The notes: a model not told the origin generated them from the letters alone. A stretch of DNA of 32,989 bases from an uncultured Lachnospiraceae bacterium (GCA_910588285.1 CAJUQB010000055.1:1-32989), one strand, 5' to 3'. Counted from the stretch's first letter, positions 22,489 to 31,818 are shown. Made by a program: numbers and translations.

Positions 22489-24386
22489 AGCAGGGGTTTT
22501 TGCCTGTCTGTGCAGCAGATATGCAGGCCCGGGGAATCGGGCAGTTTGATTTTATCTATGTGATCGGGGATGCCTATGTGGATCATCCTTCTTTTGGCCA
22601 TGCCATCATCAGCCGGGTGCTGGAAAGCCGGGGCTATTCGGTGGGAATCATTTCCCAGCCGGATCACAGGGACCCGGAGAGTATCCGGATCTACGGCCCG
22701 CCGCGGCTGGGCTTTCTGGTGACTGGGGGAAATATGGATTCCATGGTGAACCATTATTCGGTTTCCAGGCGCAGGCGGGACCGGGATGCCTATACGCCCG
22801 GCGGCATTATGGGGAAACGCCCGGATTACGCCACGGTGGTCTACTGCAACCTGATCCGCAGCGTCTACAAGCAGACACCCATCATCATTGGCGGGATCGA
22901 GGCAAGCCTGCGGCGGCTGGCCCATTACGATTACTGGTCCAATAAGCTGAAGCGTTCCATTCTGCTGGATTCTGCGGCGGACCTGCTTTTGTACGGCATG
23001 GGGGAACGAAGCATTGTGGAGGTGGCGGAGGCTCTGGACAGCGGCCTTGCGGTGTCCGACCTGTCCTTTCTTCCGGGCACGGTCTATAAGACCAGGCGGC
23101 CGGAGGATATCTGCGATCCCCTGGTGCTGCCGGATTTTGAAGCGCTAAAGGCAGACAAACGAAATTATGCCCAAAGCTTTTATCTCCAATACTGCAATAC
23201 GGATCCCTTTTCCGGCAGGCGGCTGGTGGAAGGGTATCCGGACGGCTGGTATGTGGTACAGAACCCTCCGGCAAAGCCCTTGAGCCAGCAGGAGATGGAC
23301 GATATATACGGGCTGCCCTATATGCGCACCTGCCATCCCTCCTATGAGGCCCTTGGGGGCGTCCCGGCCATTCAGGAGGTAAAATTCAGCCTGGTCAGCA
23401 GCCGGGGATGCTTTGGCGGCTGCAGCTTCTGTGCCCTGACCTTCCATCAGGGGCGGATCATCCAGGCCAGGAGTCATGATTCGATTCTGCAGGAGGCAGA
23501 GCAGTTTCTAAGGGATCCCGAGTTTAAGGGGTATATCCATGATGTGGGCGGGCCAACGGCCAATTTCCGCCAGCCTGCCTGCAGCAAGCAGACAGAGCAT
23601 GGCGTCTGCCCAAAGAAGCAGTGCCTGTTTCCAAAGCCCTGCCAGAGCCTTCGGGCAGATCACTCGGACTATCGGCAGCTGCTCCAAAGGCTGCGGCAGC
23701 TTCCGGGGGTCAAGAAGGTATTTATCCGCTCAGGCATCCGATTTGACTATCTGCTGGCAGATCCGGACCCCTCCTTTCTGCGGGAGCTCTGTGAGCATCA
23801 TGTCAGCGGCCAGCTGAAGGTGGCGCCGGAGCATATCTCCGACCCGGTACTGGAGAAAATGGGCAAGCCCGGGGCCAGGGTATATGAACAGTTTGCCCGG
23901 GCGTATCGGGATATGAATGAGCGGTTAGGAAAGCGCCAGTACCTGGTTCCCTACCTGATGTCCTCCCATCCCGGCTCCACCTTAAAGGAAGCGGTGGAGC
24001 TGGCGGAATTCCTGCGGGATCTGGGGTACATGCCCCAGCAGGTGCAGGATTTCTATCCCACGCCCTCCACCATCTCCACCTGTATGTATTATACCGGCCT
24101 GGATCCCAGAACCATGGAGCCGGTGTATGTGGCAAAAAATCCCCACGAAAAGGCCATGCAGCGCGCCCTGATCCAGTACCGGGATCCCAAAAACTACGAC
24201 CTGGTGGAGGAGGCCCTCACAAAGGCGGGGCGTCAGGATCTGATCGGGTATGACCGAAAATGCCTGATCCGCCCAAGGAGCGGGAAACAGGCGGGCCGCC
24301 AGGAGGAGCGGACGGCGGGCAGGCCGGGGAAGCAGGCGAAGAAAAAGACGATTCGGAATGTGCATAAAAAGAAAAAGGGACATTGA
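22485..24386 (+). CDS. YgiQ-family (UPF0313) radical SAM protein
   Basis: 633 residues. N-terminal B12-binding-like/UPF0313 domain (FDFIYVIGDAYVDHPSFGHA, GGNMDSMVNHYS), then the radical SAM motif C309-C313-C316 in SSRGCFGGCSFCALTFHQGR, then the family's C-terminal domain with extra cysteines (about 355-385: CSKQTEHGVCPKKQCLFPKPC) and KVAPEHISDPVLEKMGKPG. A basic tail ends in KKKKGH. The reaction is not known to me. It overlaps the HAD gene by four bases and ends one base before the next start. Confidence 0.92.
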   Translation: MKQGFLPVCAADMQARGIGQFDFIYVIGDAYVDHPSFGHAIISRVLESRGYSVGIISQPDHRDPESIRIYGPPRLGFLVTGGNMDSMVNHYSVSRRRRDRDAYTPGGIMGKRPDYATVVYCNLIRSVYKQTPIIIGGIEASLRRLAHYDYWSNKLKRSILLDSAADLLLYGMGERSIVEVAEALDSGLAVSDLSFLPGTVYKTRRPEDICDPLVLPDFEALKADKRNYAQSFYLQYCNTDPFSGRRLVEGYPDGWYVVQNPPAKPLSQQEMDDIYGLPYMRTCHPSYEALGGVPAIQEVKFSLVSSRGCFGGCSFCALTFHQGRIIQARSHDSILQEAEQFLRDPEFKGYIHDVGGPTANFRQPACSKQTEHGVCPKKQCLFPKPCQSLRADHSDYRQLLQRLRQLPGVKKVFIRSGIRFDYLLADPDPSFLRELCEHHVSGQLKVAPEHISDPVLEKMGKPGARVYEQFARAYRDMNERLGKRQYLVPYLMSSHPGSTLKEAVELAEFLRDLGYMPQQVQDFYPTPSTISTCMYYTGLDPRTMEPVYVAKNPHEKAMQRALIQYRDPKNYDLVEEALTKAGRQDLIGYDRKCLIRPRSGKQAGRQEERTAGRPGKQAKKKTIRNVHKKKKGH

Positions 24387-24387
24387 C

Positions 24388-25365
24388 ATGCAGCGATTTA
24401 TCATCAATGACAATGAGGCCGGACAACGGCTGGACAAGTATCTGAAAAAGCTTCTGAAGGAAGCGCCGGCCGGATTTTTTTATAAAATGATGCGGAAAAA
24501 GAATATTGTGCTGAATGGGAAAAAGACAGAGGGCTCAGCGCTGCTGCGCCAGGGGGATGAGGTGAAGCTGTTTCTGTCGGATGAGACCATTGCCAGCTTC
24601 CGGGGGGCGGCTCCCCAGGGGAGAGAGCTGGAGCAGAAATATCCCGTCACAAGGCTTGACATCCTCTATGAGGACAGGGATCTTCTGGTGATGAACAAGC
24701 CGGCGGGCATGCTGTCCCAGAAGGCACGGCCAGAGGATGTGTCAGCCAACGAATATATCATCGGCTATCTTCTGTCCAGCGGGCAGCTGACAGAGGAACA
24801 GCTTAGAACCTTTGTCCCCTCGGTCTGCAACCGGCTGGACCGCAATACCTCCGGGCTTCTGATCGCAGGAAAGAGCCTGGCCGGCCTCCAGCGCATGGGG
24901 GAGCAGCTGCGCCGGCGGGATATGGACAAATATTATCAATGTCTGGTCATGGGGAAGCTGGAGGGCTTTGGAGAGTGGAAGGGATGGCTGAAAAAGGATC
25001 CGAAAGCAAACCGGGTGGAAATTCTGGAACAGCAGGTGCAGGGCAGCAGCCGGATCCATACCGGATACCGCACGCTGCAGCAGTTTCGTTCCCGGGAGGG
25101 GCGGGCCTATACCCTGGCGGAGCTTCACCTGATCACCGGACGCTCTCATCAGCTTCGCGCCCATCTGGCGGCTATGGGGCATCCGATCCTGGGGGACAGC
25201 AAGTACGGCGGAGGGCAGAGGCAGGATCCCCTGGCCCGGCAATTGCGGCTGCCGGGCCAGCTGCTCCATGCCTGCCGCCTGGAATGGCCCGACGGGACAA
25301 TCCTAAGGGCCCCATTGCCGGAAGTCTTCCAGAGGGCGGTGGGAGAGCTGTGCTTGATGGAATAG
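24388..25365 (+). CDS. RluA-type 23S rRNA pseudouridine synthase (RluC/D-like)
   Basis: 325 residues: an S4-like RNA-binding segment (about 12-65) and the RluA catalytic domain with YEDRDLLVMNKPAGM (94-108), the catalytic aspartate D151 in NRLDRNTSGLLIAG, and LITGRSHQLRAHLAAMGHP near 248. It modifies uridines in large-subunit rRNA; the exact site is not predictable. ATG at 24388 was chosen because AAAGGGA precedes it and RluC-type proteins start here; an upstream ATG inside ygiQ would add ten basic residues. Confidence 0.9.
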   Translation: MQRFIINDNEAGQRLDKYLKKLLKEAPAGFFYKMMRKKNIVLNGKKTEGSALLRQGDEVKLFLSDETIASFRGAAPQGRELEQKYPVTRLDILYEDRDLLVMNKPAGMLSQKARPEDVSANEYIIGYLLSSGQLTEEQLRTFVPSVCNRLDRNTSGLLIAGKSLAGLQRMGEQLRRRDMDKYYQCLVMGKLEGFGEWKGWLKKDPKANRVEILEQQVQGSSRIHTGYRTLQQFRSREGRAYTLAELHLITGRSHQLRAHLAAMGHPILGDSKYGGGQRQDPLARQLRLPGQLLHACRLEWPDGTILRAPLPEVFQRAVGELCLME

Positions 25366-25427
25366 GCAGCAAGCTGCGATGGGATTCATATCGTTAATAA
25401 GGTCATTTTGATAAGGAGTTGTGACAA

Positions 25428-26126
25428 ATGAATGTGTATCTAATGAGACATGGAGAGACAGACTGGAACAAACAGGGGTTGATGCAGGGCTCTGCAGATA
25501 TTCCCCTCAATGCATACGGCAGGGAGCTGGCCCAGGTGACGGCAGAGGGCCTTTGTGAGGATGGCGTCCGCTTTGACTGCATTTTCAGCAGCCCCTACAT
25601 CCGCGCGCTGCAGACAGCGGCAATCATTGCAGAACGGACCCTGATTGCCAAGGCCACGGAAACACATTCCCCCCTGCAGATGATTTCCCGGGAATCCGGC
25701 GTGATTGTGGACAGCCGGATCCGGGAGATGAGCTTCGGAAAATACGAGGGCATCCGGATTGCGGAGCTGCGCACCAATGAGGATTACATAGAGATCAACA
25801 AATGCTTTGACGACCCCATTCATTATGTCAGCGAGCCTCCGGCAGAGAGCTATGATCAGGTGTTTAACCGGGTCTGCAGCTTTTTGAAAAAGGAGATCTT
25901 TCCGCTGCAGGACACCTGCGAAAATGTGCTGGTGGTCTGTCACGGGGCTGTAATCCGCGCCTTTATCAGCGTGATCAAGCGGCTGATGCTGTCCCAATAT
26001 TGGACCATCCATCAGCCCAACTGCAGCATCTGCATTGCAAGGGTTTCGGACAAGGAGATCTCCATGATTGAGGAAAATCGTCTCTACTATGAGCCCCACA
26101 CGGACGCCGGAAGAAGGTTTGTCTGA
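25428..26126 (+). CDS. Histidine phosphatase family protein (phosphoglycerate mutase-like)
   Basis: 232 residues with the catalytic LMRHGETDWNKQG (H8) at the N-terminus, the SSPYIRALQTA block (about 47-57), an acidic EMSFGKYEG motif (about 102-110) and the second histidine in VVCHGAVIRAF (about 168-178). Such enzymes remove phosphate from small metabolites or cofactors (CobC-like, GpmB-like); substrate unknown. AAGGAG lies about ten bases before the ATG. The stop overlaps the recU start (TGATG). Confidence 0.88.
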   Translation: MNVYLMRHGETDWNKQGLMQGSADIPLNAYGRELAQVTAEGLCEDGVRFDCIFSSPYIRALQTAAIIAERTLIAKATETHSPLQMISRESGVIVDSRIREMSFGKYEGIRIAELRTNEDYIEINKCFDDPIHYVSEPPAESYDQVFNRVCSFLKKEIFPLQDTCENVLVVCHGAVIRAFISVIKRLMLSQYWTIHQPNCSICIARVSDKEISMIEENRLYYEPHTDAGRRFV

Positions 26127-26674
26127 TGCCTACCTGGAATTCCCGGGGGCTTAGGGGCTCTGCCCTGGAGGAGTATATTATCCGGACCAATGAAAAATAT
26201 GCAGAACACGGGCTGGCTCTGATCCAGAAGGTTCCGACCCCCATCACCCCCATCCGCATTGACAAGGAATCGCGCCACATTACCCTGGCCTATTTTGAGC
26301 AGAAGAGTACCGTGGACTTTATCGGGGCCGTGCAGGGGATTCCGGTATGCTTTGACGCCAAGGAATGCCATACCGACACCTTTCCTCTGCAGAATGTACA
26401 TTCCCATCAGATCACATTTATGGAGAATTTTGAGAAACAGAAGGGCATCTCCTTTTTGCTTTTGTATTTTACCAAGCGGGAGGAATTCTATTACCTGCCC
26501 CTGCGTCAGCTGATGGAATTCTGGAACCGGGCCCAGGGCGGCGGGCGCAAAAGCTTCCGCCATGAGGAGCTTTCGGCGGAGTTTTTCTTTCGTTCCGCCA
26601 GGGGGCTTCTTGTTCCCTATCTGGAAATGCTGCAAAAGGACCTGGATTTTCGGGAGCAATCAGCCAAGGGTTGA
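26126..26674 (+). CDS. recU: Holliday junction resolvase RecU
   Basis: 182 residues; endonuclease that resolves Holliday junctions in Firmicutes. The start NSRGLRGSALEEYI, the KVPTPITPI stem, and the catalytic region with D64 in STVDFIGA and D77-x-K79-E80 in CFDAKE match RecU. It ends with the FFFRSARGLLVPYLEML helix. One-base overlap with the phosphatase gene suggests coupled translation. The his promoter's -35 box begins inside its last codons. Unlike in Bacillus it is not beside a penicillin-binding protein gene. Confidence 0.88.
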   Translation: MPTWNSRGLRGSALEEYIIRTNEKYAEHGLALIQKVPTPITPIRIDKESRHITLAYFEQKSTVDFIGAVQGIPVCFDAKECHTDTFPLQNVHSHQITFMENFEKQKGISFLLLYFTKREEFYYLPLRQLMEFWNRAQGGGRKSFRHEELSAEFFFRSARGLLVPYLEMLQKDLDFREQSAKG

Positions 26675-26699
26675 CATTTTGGAAGCATTCCGCTATAAT
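26671..26699 (+). promoter_or_regulatory. Consensus sigma-A promoter of the histidine operon
   Basis: TTGACA (26671-26676), 17 bases, TATAAT (26694-26699): both hexamers are perfect. The leader to hisZ is only about 45 bases, with GTGGAGG ahead of the ATG, which leaves no room for a T-box or a long attenuator. A short palindromic piece TACTACTGTGGTAGC (26715-26729) is the only feature that might bind a regulator. Confidence 0.92.
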
Positions 26700-26749
26700 A
26701 CCTGTAGTTTTTGCTTACTACTGTGGTAGCATGTTAAAGTGGAGGAGTC

Positions 26750-27952
26750 ATGAAGATAAGTTTATTACACACCCCGGAGGGTGTGCGGGATATTTACAAT
26801 CAGGAATGTGCAAAAAAGCTGATTTTGCAGGAAAACCTGCAGAGACTGCTGAGGCAGTACGGATTTCATGCAATTCAGACACCGACCTTTGAGTTTTTTG
26901 ACATATTCAGCCAGGAGGTGGGAACAACCCCCTCCAGGGATCTGTACAAATTTTTTGACCGGGAAGGCAATACCCTGGTGCTGCGTCCGGATATCACCCC
27001 TTCCATTGCCCGTTCCGTGGCAAAGTATTTTTCACAGGAGGATATGCCCATCCGCCTCTGGTATCAGGGCAATACCTTTATCAACAACAGCAGCTATCAG
27101 GGGCGGCTCAAGGAGAGTACCCAGCTGGGCGCGGAGCTGATTGGGGATGATTCCGTGGATGCAGATGCAGAGATCCTGGCCTTGGTGGTGCAGAGCCTGC
27201 AGACCGCGGGATTGCGGGAATTCCAGATTTCCGTGGGCCATGTGGATTTCCTGAAGGGACTGGTGCAGGAGGCAGGTCTTAACCAGGAGACCGTGGAGGA
27301 GCTGGAGGAGCTGATTTCCAACAAGAACTTTTTTGGCGTGGAGGAGCTGGTGGAGCCTCTGCCCATGGACAGTGCCTTAAAGCAGCTGTTTTCCATGCTG
27401 GGCCAGATGTACAACGACAGCAGTGAGCTGGAGGTCTGCCGGGAGCTGTCCCAGGGCTATCCGCTGCTGGAGAAGGCCCTGAAGCGTCTGACAGAGCTTT
27501 ATGATACCCTGAAGCTCTACCAGGTGGAATCCTATATTTCCATGGAGCTTGGGATGATCAGCAGCTATCAATACTATACCGGCATCATTTTTGCCGGCTA
27601 TACCTTTGGCAGCGGAGAGGCCATTGTGAAAGGCGGACGCTATGACGACCTGCTTCCCTATTTCGGGAAGCAGGCTCCCTCCATTGGCTTTGCCGTGGTT
27701 GTGGACCAGCTGATGGCTGCCCTGTCCCGGCAGAAGATCGCCATTGCGGTAGAGCAGCGGCAGAGCCTGGTGGTGTATACGCCACAGCACAGGGAAAATG
27801 CCATTGCCTATGTGCGGCAGCAGCGCAGCCTGGGCCGGGAGCTGATGCTTGTTTTGAAGAAGCCCCAGTGCGGCCGGGCGGATTATGAAGCATATGCCAA
27901 GCGGTTTGGCTGTATTGAGACCATATATTTTGATCAGGAGGATGGATTGTGA
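26750..27952 (+). CDS. hisZ: ATP phosphoribosyltransferase regulatory subunit HisZ
   Basis: Catalytically inactive relative of histidyl-tRNA synthetase that forms a complex with short-form HisG and makes it active and sensitive to histidine. 400 residues; the class II synthetase fold is visible in HTPEGVRDIY (7-16), LVLRPDITPSIARS (76-89) and the GGRYDDLLPYFG block (near 296). It lacks the synthetase C-terminal anticodon domain length and is the first gene of a his operon beside a short hisG, so it is HisZ and not HisS. It overlaps hisG by four bases (GTGA). Confidence 0.95.
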   Translation: MKISLLHTPEGVRDIYNQECAKKLILQENLQRLLRQYGFHAIQTPTFEFFDIFSQEVGTTPSRDLYKFFDREGNTLVLRPDITPSIARSVAKYFSQEDMPIRLWYQGNTFINNSSYQGRLKESTQLGAELIGDDSVDADAEILALVVQSLQTAGLREFQISVGHVDFLKGLVQEAGLNQETVEELEELISNKNFFGVEELVEPLPMDSALKQLFSMLGQMYNDSSELEVCRELSQGYPLLEKALKRLTELYDTLKLYQVESYISMELGMISSYQYYTGIIFAGYTFGSGEAIVKGGRYDDLLPYFGKQAPSIGFAVVVDQLMAALSRQKIAIAVEQRQSLVVYTPQHRENAIAYVRQQRSLGRELMLVLKKPQCGRADYEAYAKRFGCIETIYFDQEDGL

Positions 27953-28599
27953 GATATTTAACATTTGCGCTGGGAAAAGGGAGGCTCGCAAACCAGACTC
28001 TGGAGACCTTCGAGAAAATCGGCATCACCTGCCAGGAGATGAAGGATAAGAATACCAGGAAGCTGATTTTTGTGAATGAAGAATTAAAGCTTCGCTTTTT
28101 CCTGGCTAAGGGGCCGGATGTGCCCACCTACGTGGAATATGGCGCGGCGGATATCGGAATTGTGGGAAAGGATACCATCCTGGAGGAAAAGCGCAGCATT
28201 TACGAGGTGCTGGACTTAGGGTTCGGCAGATGCCGGATGTGCGTCTGCGGGCCTGCCGGGGCCAGGGAGCTATTGCAGCATCAGGAGCTGATCCGGGTGG
28301 CCACCAAGTACCCCAGGATTGCAAAGGACTATTTTTATAATAAGAAGCATCAGACCGTGGAGATCATCAAGCTCAACGGTTCCATTGAGCTGGCGCCCAT
28401 TGTGGGGCTCTCTGAGGTGATTGTGGATATCGTGGAGACTGGCTCCACCCTTAGGGAAAACGGCCTTGAGGTGCTGGAGGAGGTATGCCCTCTGTCCGCA
28501 CGGATGGTGGTGAATCCGGTCAGCATGAAGATGGAGCACGGACGGATTACAGAGCTGATTCATAACCTGAAGAATCTGCTGCAGAAGGAAGGACAATGA
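27949..28599 (+). CDS. hisG: ATP phosphoribosyltransferase, catalytic subunit (short form)
   Basis: First step of histidine synthesis: joins ATP and phosphoribosyl diphosphate. The 216-residue product has the short-form layout with FALGKGRLANQT at the start, YVEYGAADIGIVGKD (about 60-74) and the phosphate-binding VDIVETGSTLRENGLE near 160. It lacks the C-terminal regulatory domain of the long form, as expected with HisZ next to it. The start is a GTG overlapping the hisZ stop, with AGGAGG shortly before. It overlaps hisD by four bases. Confidence 0.95.
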   Translation: MRYLTFALGKGRLANQTLETFEKIGITCQEMKDKNTRKLIFVNEELKLRFFLAKGPDVPTYVEYGAADIGIVGKDTILEEKRSIYEVLDLGFGRCRMCVCGPAGARELLQHQELIRVATKYPRIAKDYFYNKKHQTVEIIKLNGSIELAPIVGLSEVIVDIVETGSTLRENGLEVLEEVCPLSARMVVNPVSMKMEHGRITELIHNLKNLLQKEGQ

Positions 28600-29906
28600 G
28601 CATGAGAATTTTATCTTTGACCAGGGAGACAAAAGACCATCTATTGGAGGATCTGCTGAAACGCAGCCCCAACAGTTATCCGGAATATGAGAGCCGTGTG
28701 GCTGAGATTATAGAGCGGGTGCGCGCAGAGGGGGATGCGGCTGTATTTGCCTACACCAGGCAGTTTGACGGCGCAGAGCTTACCCCTGGTACGGTGCGGG
28801 TGACAGAGGAGGAGATTGCCAGAGCCTGTGAGCAGGTGGATCCCAAGCTGCTGGAGGTGATGGGCAAGGCCCTGAAGAACATTCGGGCTTACCACGAGAA
28901 GCAGCGGCAGTACAGCTGGTTTGACAGCCGGGAGGACGGCGTAATGCTGGGGCAGAAGGTGACGCCCTTAGAAAGCGTGGGGGTCTATGTGCCCGGAGGC
29001 AAGGCGGCATATCCCTCCTCCGTGCTGATGAATGTCCTGCCCGCCCAGGTGGCTGGGGTAAAACGGATTGTGATGGTGACGCCCTGCAGCCGGGAGGGGC
29101 AGGTGAACCCGGCAACCCTGGCAGCAGCCAGGGAGGCGGGAGTTACCGAGATCTACAAGGCAGGCGGCGCCCAGGCGATTGCGGCCCTGGCCTTTGGCAC
29201 AGAGAGTATCCCCAAGGTAGACAAGATCGTGGGCCCGGGCAACATCTATGTGGCCCTGGCCAAGAAGGCAGTGTTCGGCCATGTGAGCATTGATTCCATT
29301 GCCGGGCCCAGCGAGATCCTGGTGCTGGCCGACGAGACGGCCAATCCCCGGTATGTGGCGGCAGACCTGTTGTCTCAGGCAGAGCACGACGAGCTGGCCA
29401 GCGCGATCTTAATCACCACCAGCAGAAAGCTGGCAGAGCAGGTGTCTCTTGAGGTGGAAGGATTCCTGAAGGAGCTGTCACGCAGCGAAATCATACAAAA
29501 ATCTCTGGACAATTACGGGTATATCCTGGTGGCAGAGGATCTTGAGGAGGCCATTGCGGCTGCCAATGAGATTGCTTCGGAGCATCTGGAGATTGTGACG
29601 GCCAATGCCTTTGAGGTAATGATGAAGATCAAGAATGCCGGTGCGATTTTCATCGGCGAATATTCCTCGGAGCCTCTGGGGGATTATTTTGCAGGCCCCA
29701 ACCATGTGCTGCCCACCAATGGGACGGCCAAGTTTTTCTCGCCCCTGGGGGTGGATGATTTTATCAAGAAATCCAGTATTATTTCGTATTCCAGGGAGGC
29801 CCTTGCCCCCATTTACAAGGATATTGTGCAGTTTGCCACCTGCGAACAGCTGACGGCTCACGCCAATTCCATTCAGGTCCGTTTTGAAGAACAGGAGGTA
29901 AAATAA
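28596..29906 (+). CDS. hisD: Histidinol dehydrogenase
   Basis: Last two oxidations of the pathway, histidinol to histidine with two NAD. 436 residues; the signature region AGPSEILVLADETANP (236-251) is followed by zinc/catalytic residues in LSQAEHDE (Q261, H264), the general base pair E329-H330, D363 and GPNHVLPTNG (367-376). Length and motifs are standard. ATG at 28596 overlaps the hisG stop; an ATG six bases further is the alternative. One-base overlap with hisB. Confidence 0.96.
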   Translation: MSMRILSLTRETKDHLLEDLLKRSPNSYPEYESRVAEIIERVRAEGDAAVFAYTRQFDGAELTPGTVRVTEEEIARACEQVDPKLLEVMGKALKNIRAYHEKQRQYSWFDSREDGVMLGQKVTPLESVGVYVPGGKAAYPSSVLMNVLPAQVAGVKRIVMVTPCSREGQVNPATLAAAREAGVTEIYKAGGAQAIAALAFGTESIPKVDKIVGPGNIYVALAKKAVFGHVSIDSIAGPSEILVLADETANPRYVAADLLSQAEHDELASAILITTSRKLAEQVSLEVEGFLKELSRSEIIQKSLDNYGYILVAEDLEEAIAAANEIASEHLEIVTANAFEVMMKIKNAGAIFIGEYSSEPLGDYFAGPNHVLPTNGTAKFFSPLGVDDFIKKSSIISYSREALAPIYKDIVQFATCEQLTAHANSIQVRFEEQEVK

Positions 29907-30502
29907 TGGCTGAAAATACAAGAAGCGCACAGTACAACCGCAAGACAAAGGAGACGGATATTCGCATGAGCCTCCGTCTGGATGGCAGCGGTCAGAACAA
30001 GCTTGACACAGGCATCGGTTTTTTTGACCACATGCTGGACGGCTTTGCCCGCCACGGGTTTTTTGATCTGGAGGTGAGCATTGTGGGGGATCTGATCGTA
30101 GATACCCACCACACTATTGAGGACTGCGGGATTGTCCTGGGGAATGCCATCCGCAAGGCCCTGGGCAATAAGCGGGGCATCAAACGCTACGGAAGCTGTA
30201 TGCTGCCCATGGATGAGACGCTGGCCCTATGTGCCGTGGATCTCTCCGGCAGGCCCTATCTGTCCTTTGACTGCGAATTTCCCACAGAAAAAGTAGGCTA
30301 TATGGACACAGAGATGGTCCGGGAATTCTTCTATGCCGTTTCCTACAGCGCAGGCATGAACCTCCATTTGAAGCTTCTGGATGGAAAAAACAGCCATCAT
30401 ATGGTGGAGGCGCTGTTCAAGGCCTTTGGGCGGGCGCTGGATGAGGCCACCCAGATTGACCCCCGGATTACGGATATCCTCTCAACGAAAGGCAGCTTGT
30501 AG
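29906..30502 (+). CDS. hisB: Imidazoleglycerol-phosphate dehydratase
   Basis: Converts imidazole glycerol phosphate to imidazole acetol phosphate. 198 residues with the metal-binding motifs TGIGFFDHMLDGFARHG (35-51), DTHHTIEDCGI (66-76) and NSHHMVEALFKAF near 163. The single-function form, without a histidinol phosphatase domain. ACAGGAGG lies a few bases before the ATG, inside the end of hisD. The next gene starts eight bases after its stop. Confidence 0.96.
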   Translation: MAENTRSAQYNRKTKETDIRMSLRLDGSGQNKLDTGIGFFDHMLDGFARHGFFDLEVSIVGDLIVDTHHTIEDCGIVLGNAIRKALGNKRGIKRYGSCMLPMDETLALCAVDLSGRPYLSFDCEFPTEKVGYMDTEMVREFFYAVSYSAGMNLHLKLLDGKNSHHMVEALFKAFGRALDEATQIDPRITDILSTKGSL

Positions 30503-30510
30503 GTGATCTT

Positions 30511-31791
30511 ATGCAGCACAAAAAATTGATTGCTTCCATTTATATCAAGGATGGGGAGGCAGTAGACGGCCTTCGGGCCCAGAATCGGATCGCGGATGTT
30601 GAAGCGCTGGTGAAACGGTACAATGACAGCGGCATTGATAAGCTTTTGATTTTTGACCTGTCTGAGGATGAGCAGGAGCATGAGAAGAATATTCTTGCCA
30701 TCAAAGAGCTGAACCGCCTGGTGGAGGTTCCGGTGTGTGCCGGCGGCAACATCAGCCGGACAGAGGATATCAAAAAGCTTCTGTATGCCGGCTGTCAGCA
30801 GGTTATGCTCAACAGCACAAAGCCGGTCACGGCAAGGCTTGCAGAGGAGGCCGGGGCGCGCTTTGGCCGGGAGAAGATTGCCATCACCCTTCAAAATGTG
30901 GATATTCTCTTTAAGCACCGGGAGGCCATTGAGGCTCATGTGTCTGAAATGATCGTGCTGAACCAGGACATTGTGGATACGGTGGACAATGTCAGCAGCC
31001 TGCCCTATGTGGTGAAGCAGGATCAGTATGATCTGGACCGCTGGGTGTCCCTGCTCCGGCGGGAGCAGGTGTCCGGGATTTTTGGCAGTTATCTCAACGA
31101 TCCGGATACGGATGTGATGAAGGAGAAAATGATTCTTGCCATGAATGGCATAAAGACCCAGAAATTCGAATCCGCAGTTGCCTTTGATCGCTTTCAATTG
31201 AATTCCGACGGGCTGATTCCTGTGATTGTACAGGATTACCGGACCCTGGAGGTCCTGATGCTGGCTTACATGAACCGGGAGGCATTTTCCCGCACCATTG
31301 AGTCCGGAAAAATGACCTACTTCAGCCGCAGCCGCCAGGAACTCTGGCTCAAGGGGGAGACCAGCGGACATTACCAGTATGTGAAATCTCTGACCCTGGA
31401 TTGTGACAATGATACCATCCTGGCAAAGGTGTCCCAGGTGGGTGTGGCCTGCCATACCGGAGCCCCCAGCTGTTTTTTCCAGGATCTGGTGCAGAAGGAT
31501 ACGGTGGAGAAGAATCCCTTGAAGGTGTTTGAGTCCGTGTATTCGGTGATTGCAGACCGGAAGGTGAACCCCAAGAAGGGGTCTTATACCAATTATCTGC
31601 TGGAGAAGGGGCTGGATAAGATTCTGAAAAAGATCGGGGAGGAGGCCACAGAGCTTGTAATTGCAGCGAAGAATCCGGATCCTGAGGAGCTGAAATACGA
31701 GATCTCGGATCTGCTGTACCATATGATGGTGCTGATGCTGGAAAAGGGAGTGACCTGGGAGGATGTTTCCAGGGAGCTGGCCCAGAGGTGA
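30511..31791 (+). CDS. hisIE: HisF-like domain fused to phosphoribosyl-AMP cyclohydrolase and phosphoribosyl-ATP pyrophosphohydrolase (HisIE)
   Basis: 426 residues in three parts. Residues about 5-225 form a HisF/HisA-type half-to-full barrel: IKDGEAVDG, VKRYNDSGIDKLLIFDL, the phosphate loop VCAGGNISRTEDIKKLLYAG and VMLNSTKP. Residues about 231-330 are HisI (GLIPVIVQDYRTLEVLMLAY, ETSGHYQYV, DCDNDT, then C314 and C321). Residues about 340-426 are HisE (LEKGLDKILKKIGEEATELV, YEISDLLYHMMVLM). The last two are standard. In the first, the two aspartates needed for HisF/HisA catalysis are replaced: Tyr11 at the first and Gln128 at the second. So that domain is probably not a cyclase; it may have a structural or regulatory role. 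hisC, hisH, hisA and a normal hisF are absent from this operon. Confidence 0.92.
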   Translation: MQHKKLIASIYIKDGEAVDGLRAQNRIADVEALVKRYNDSGIDKLLIFDLSEDEQEHEKNILAIKELNRLVEVPVCAGGNISRTEDIKKLLYAGCQQVMLNSTKPVTARLAEEAGARFGREKIAITLQNVDILFKHREAIEAHVSEMIVLNQDIVDTVDNVSSLPYVVKQDQYDLDRWVSLLRREQVSGIFGSYLNDPDTDVMKEKMILAMNGIKTQKFESAVAFDRFQLNSDGLIPVIVQDYRTLEVLMLAYMNREAFSRTIESGKMTYFSRSRQELWLKGETSGHYQYVKSLTLDCDNDTILAKVSQVGVACHTGAPSCFFQDLVQKDTVEKNPLKVFESVYSVIADRKVNPKKGSYTNYLLEKGLDKILKKIGEEATELVIAAKNPDPEELKYEISDLLYHMMVLMLEKGVTWEDVSRELAQR

Positions 31792-31818
31792 AGCCGGTTC
31801 TGGCGCCTGCCGATATTG

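Noticed and set aside
26713..26731. Attenuator or T-box in the his leader
   Set aside because: Only about 45 bases separate the promoter from hisZ; no T-box motif or leader peptide fits.
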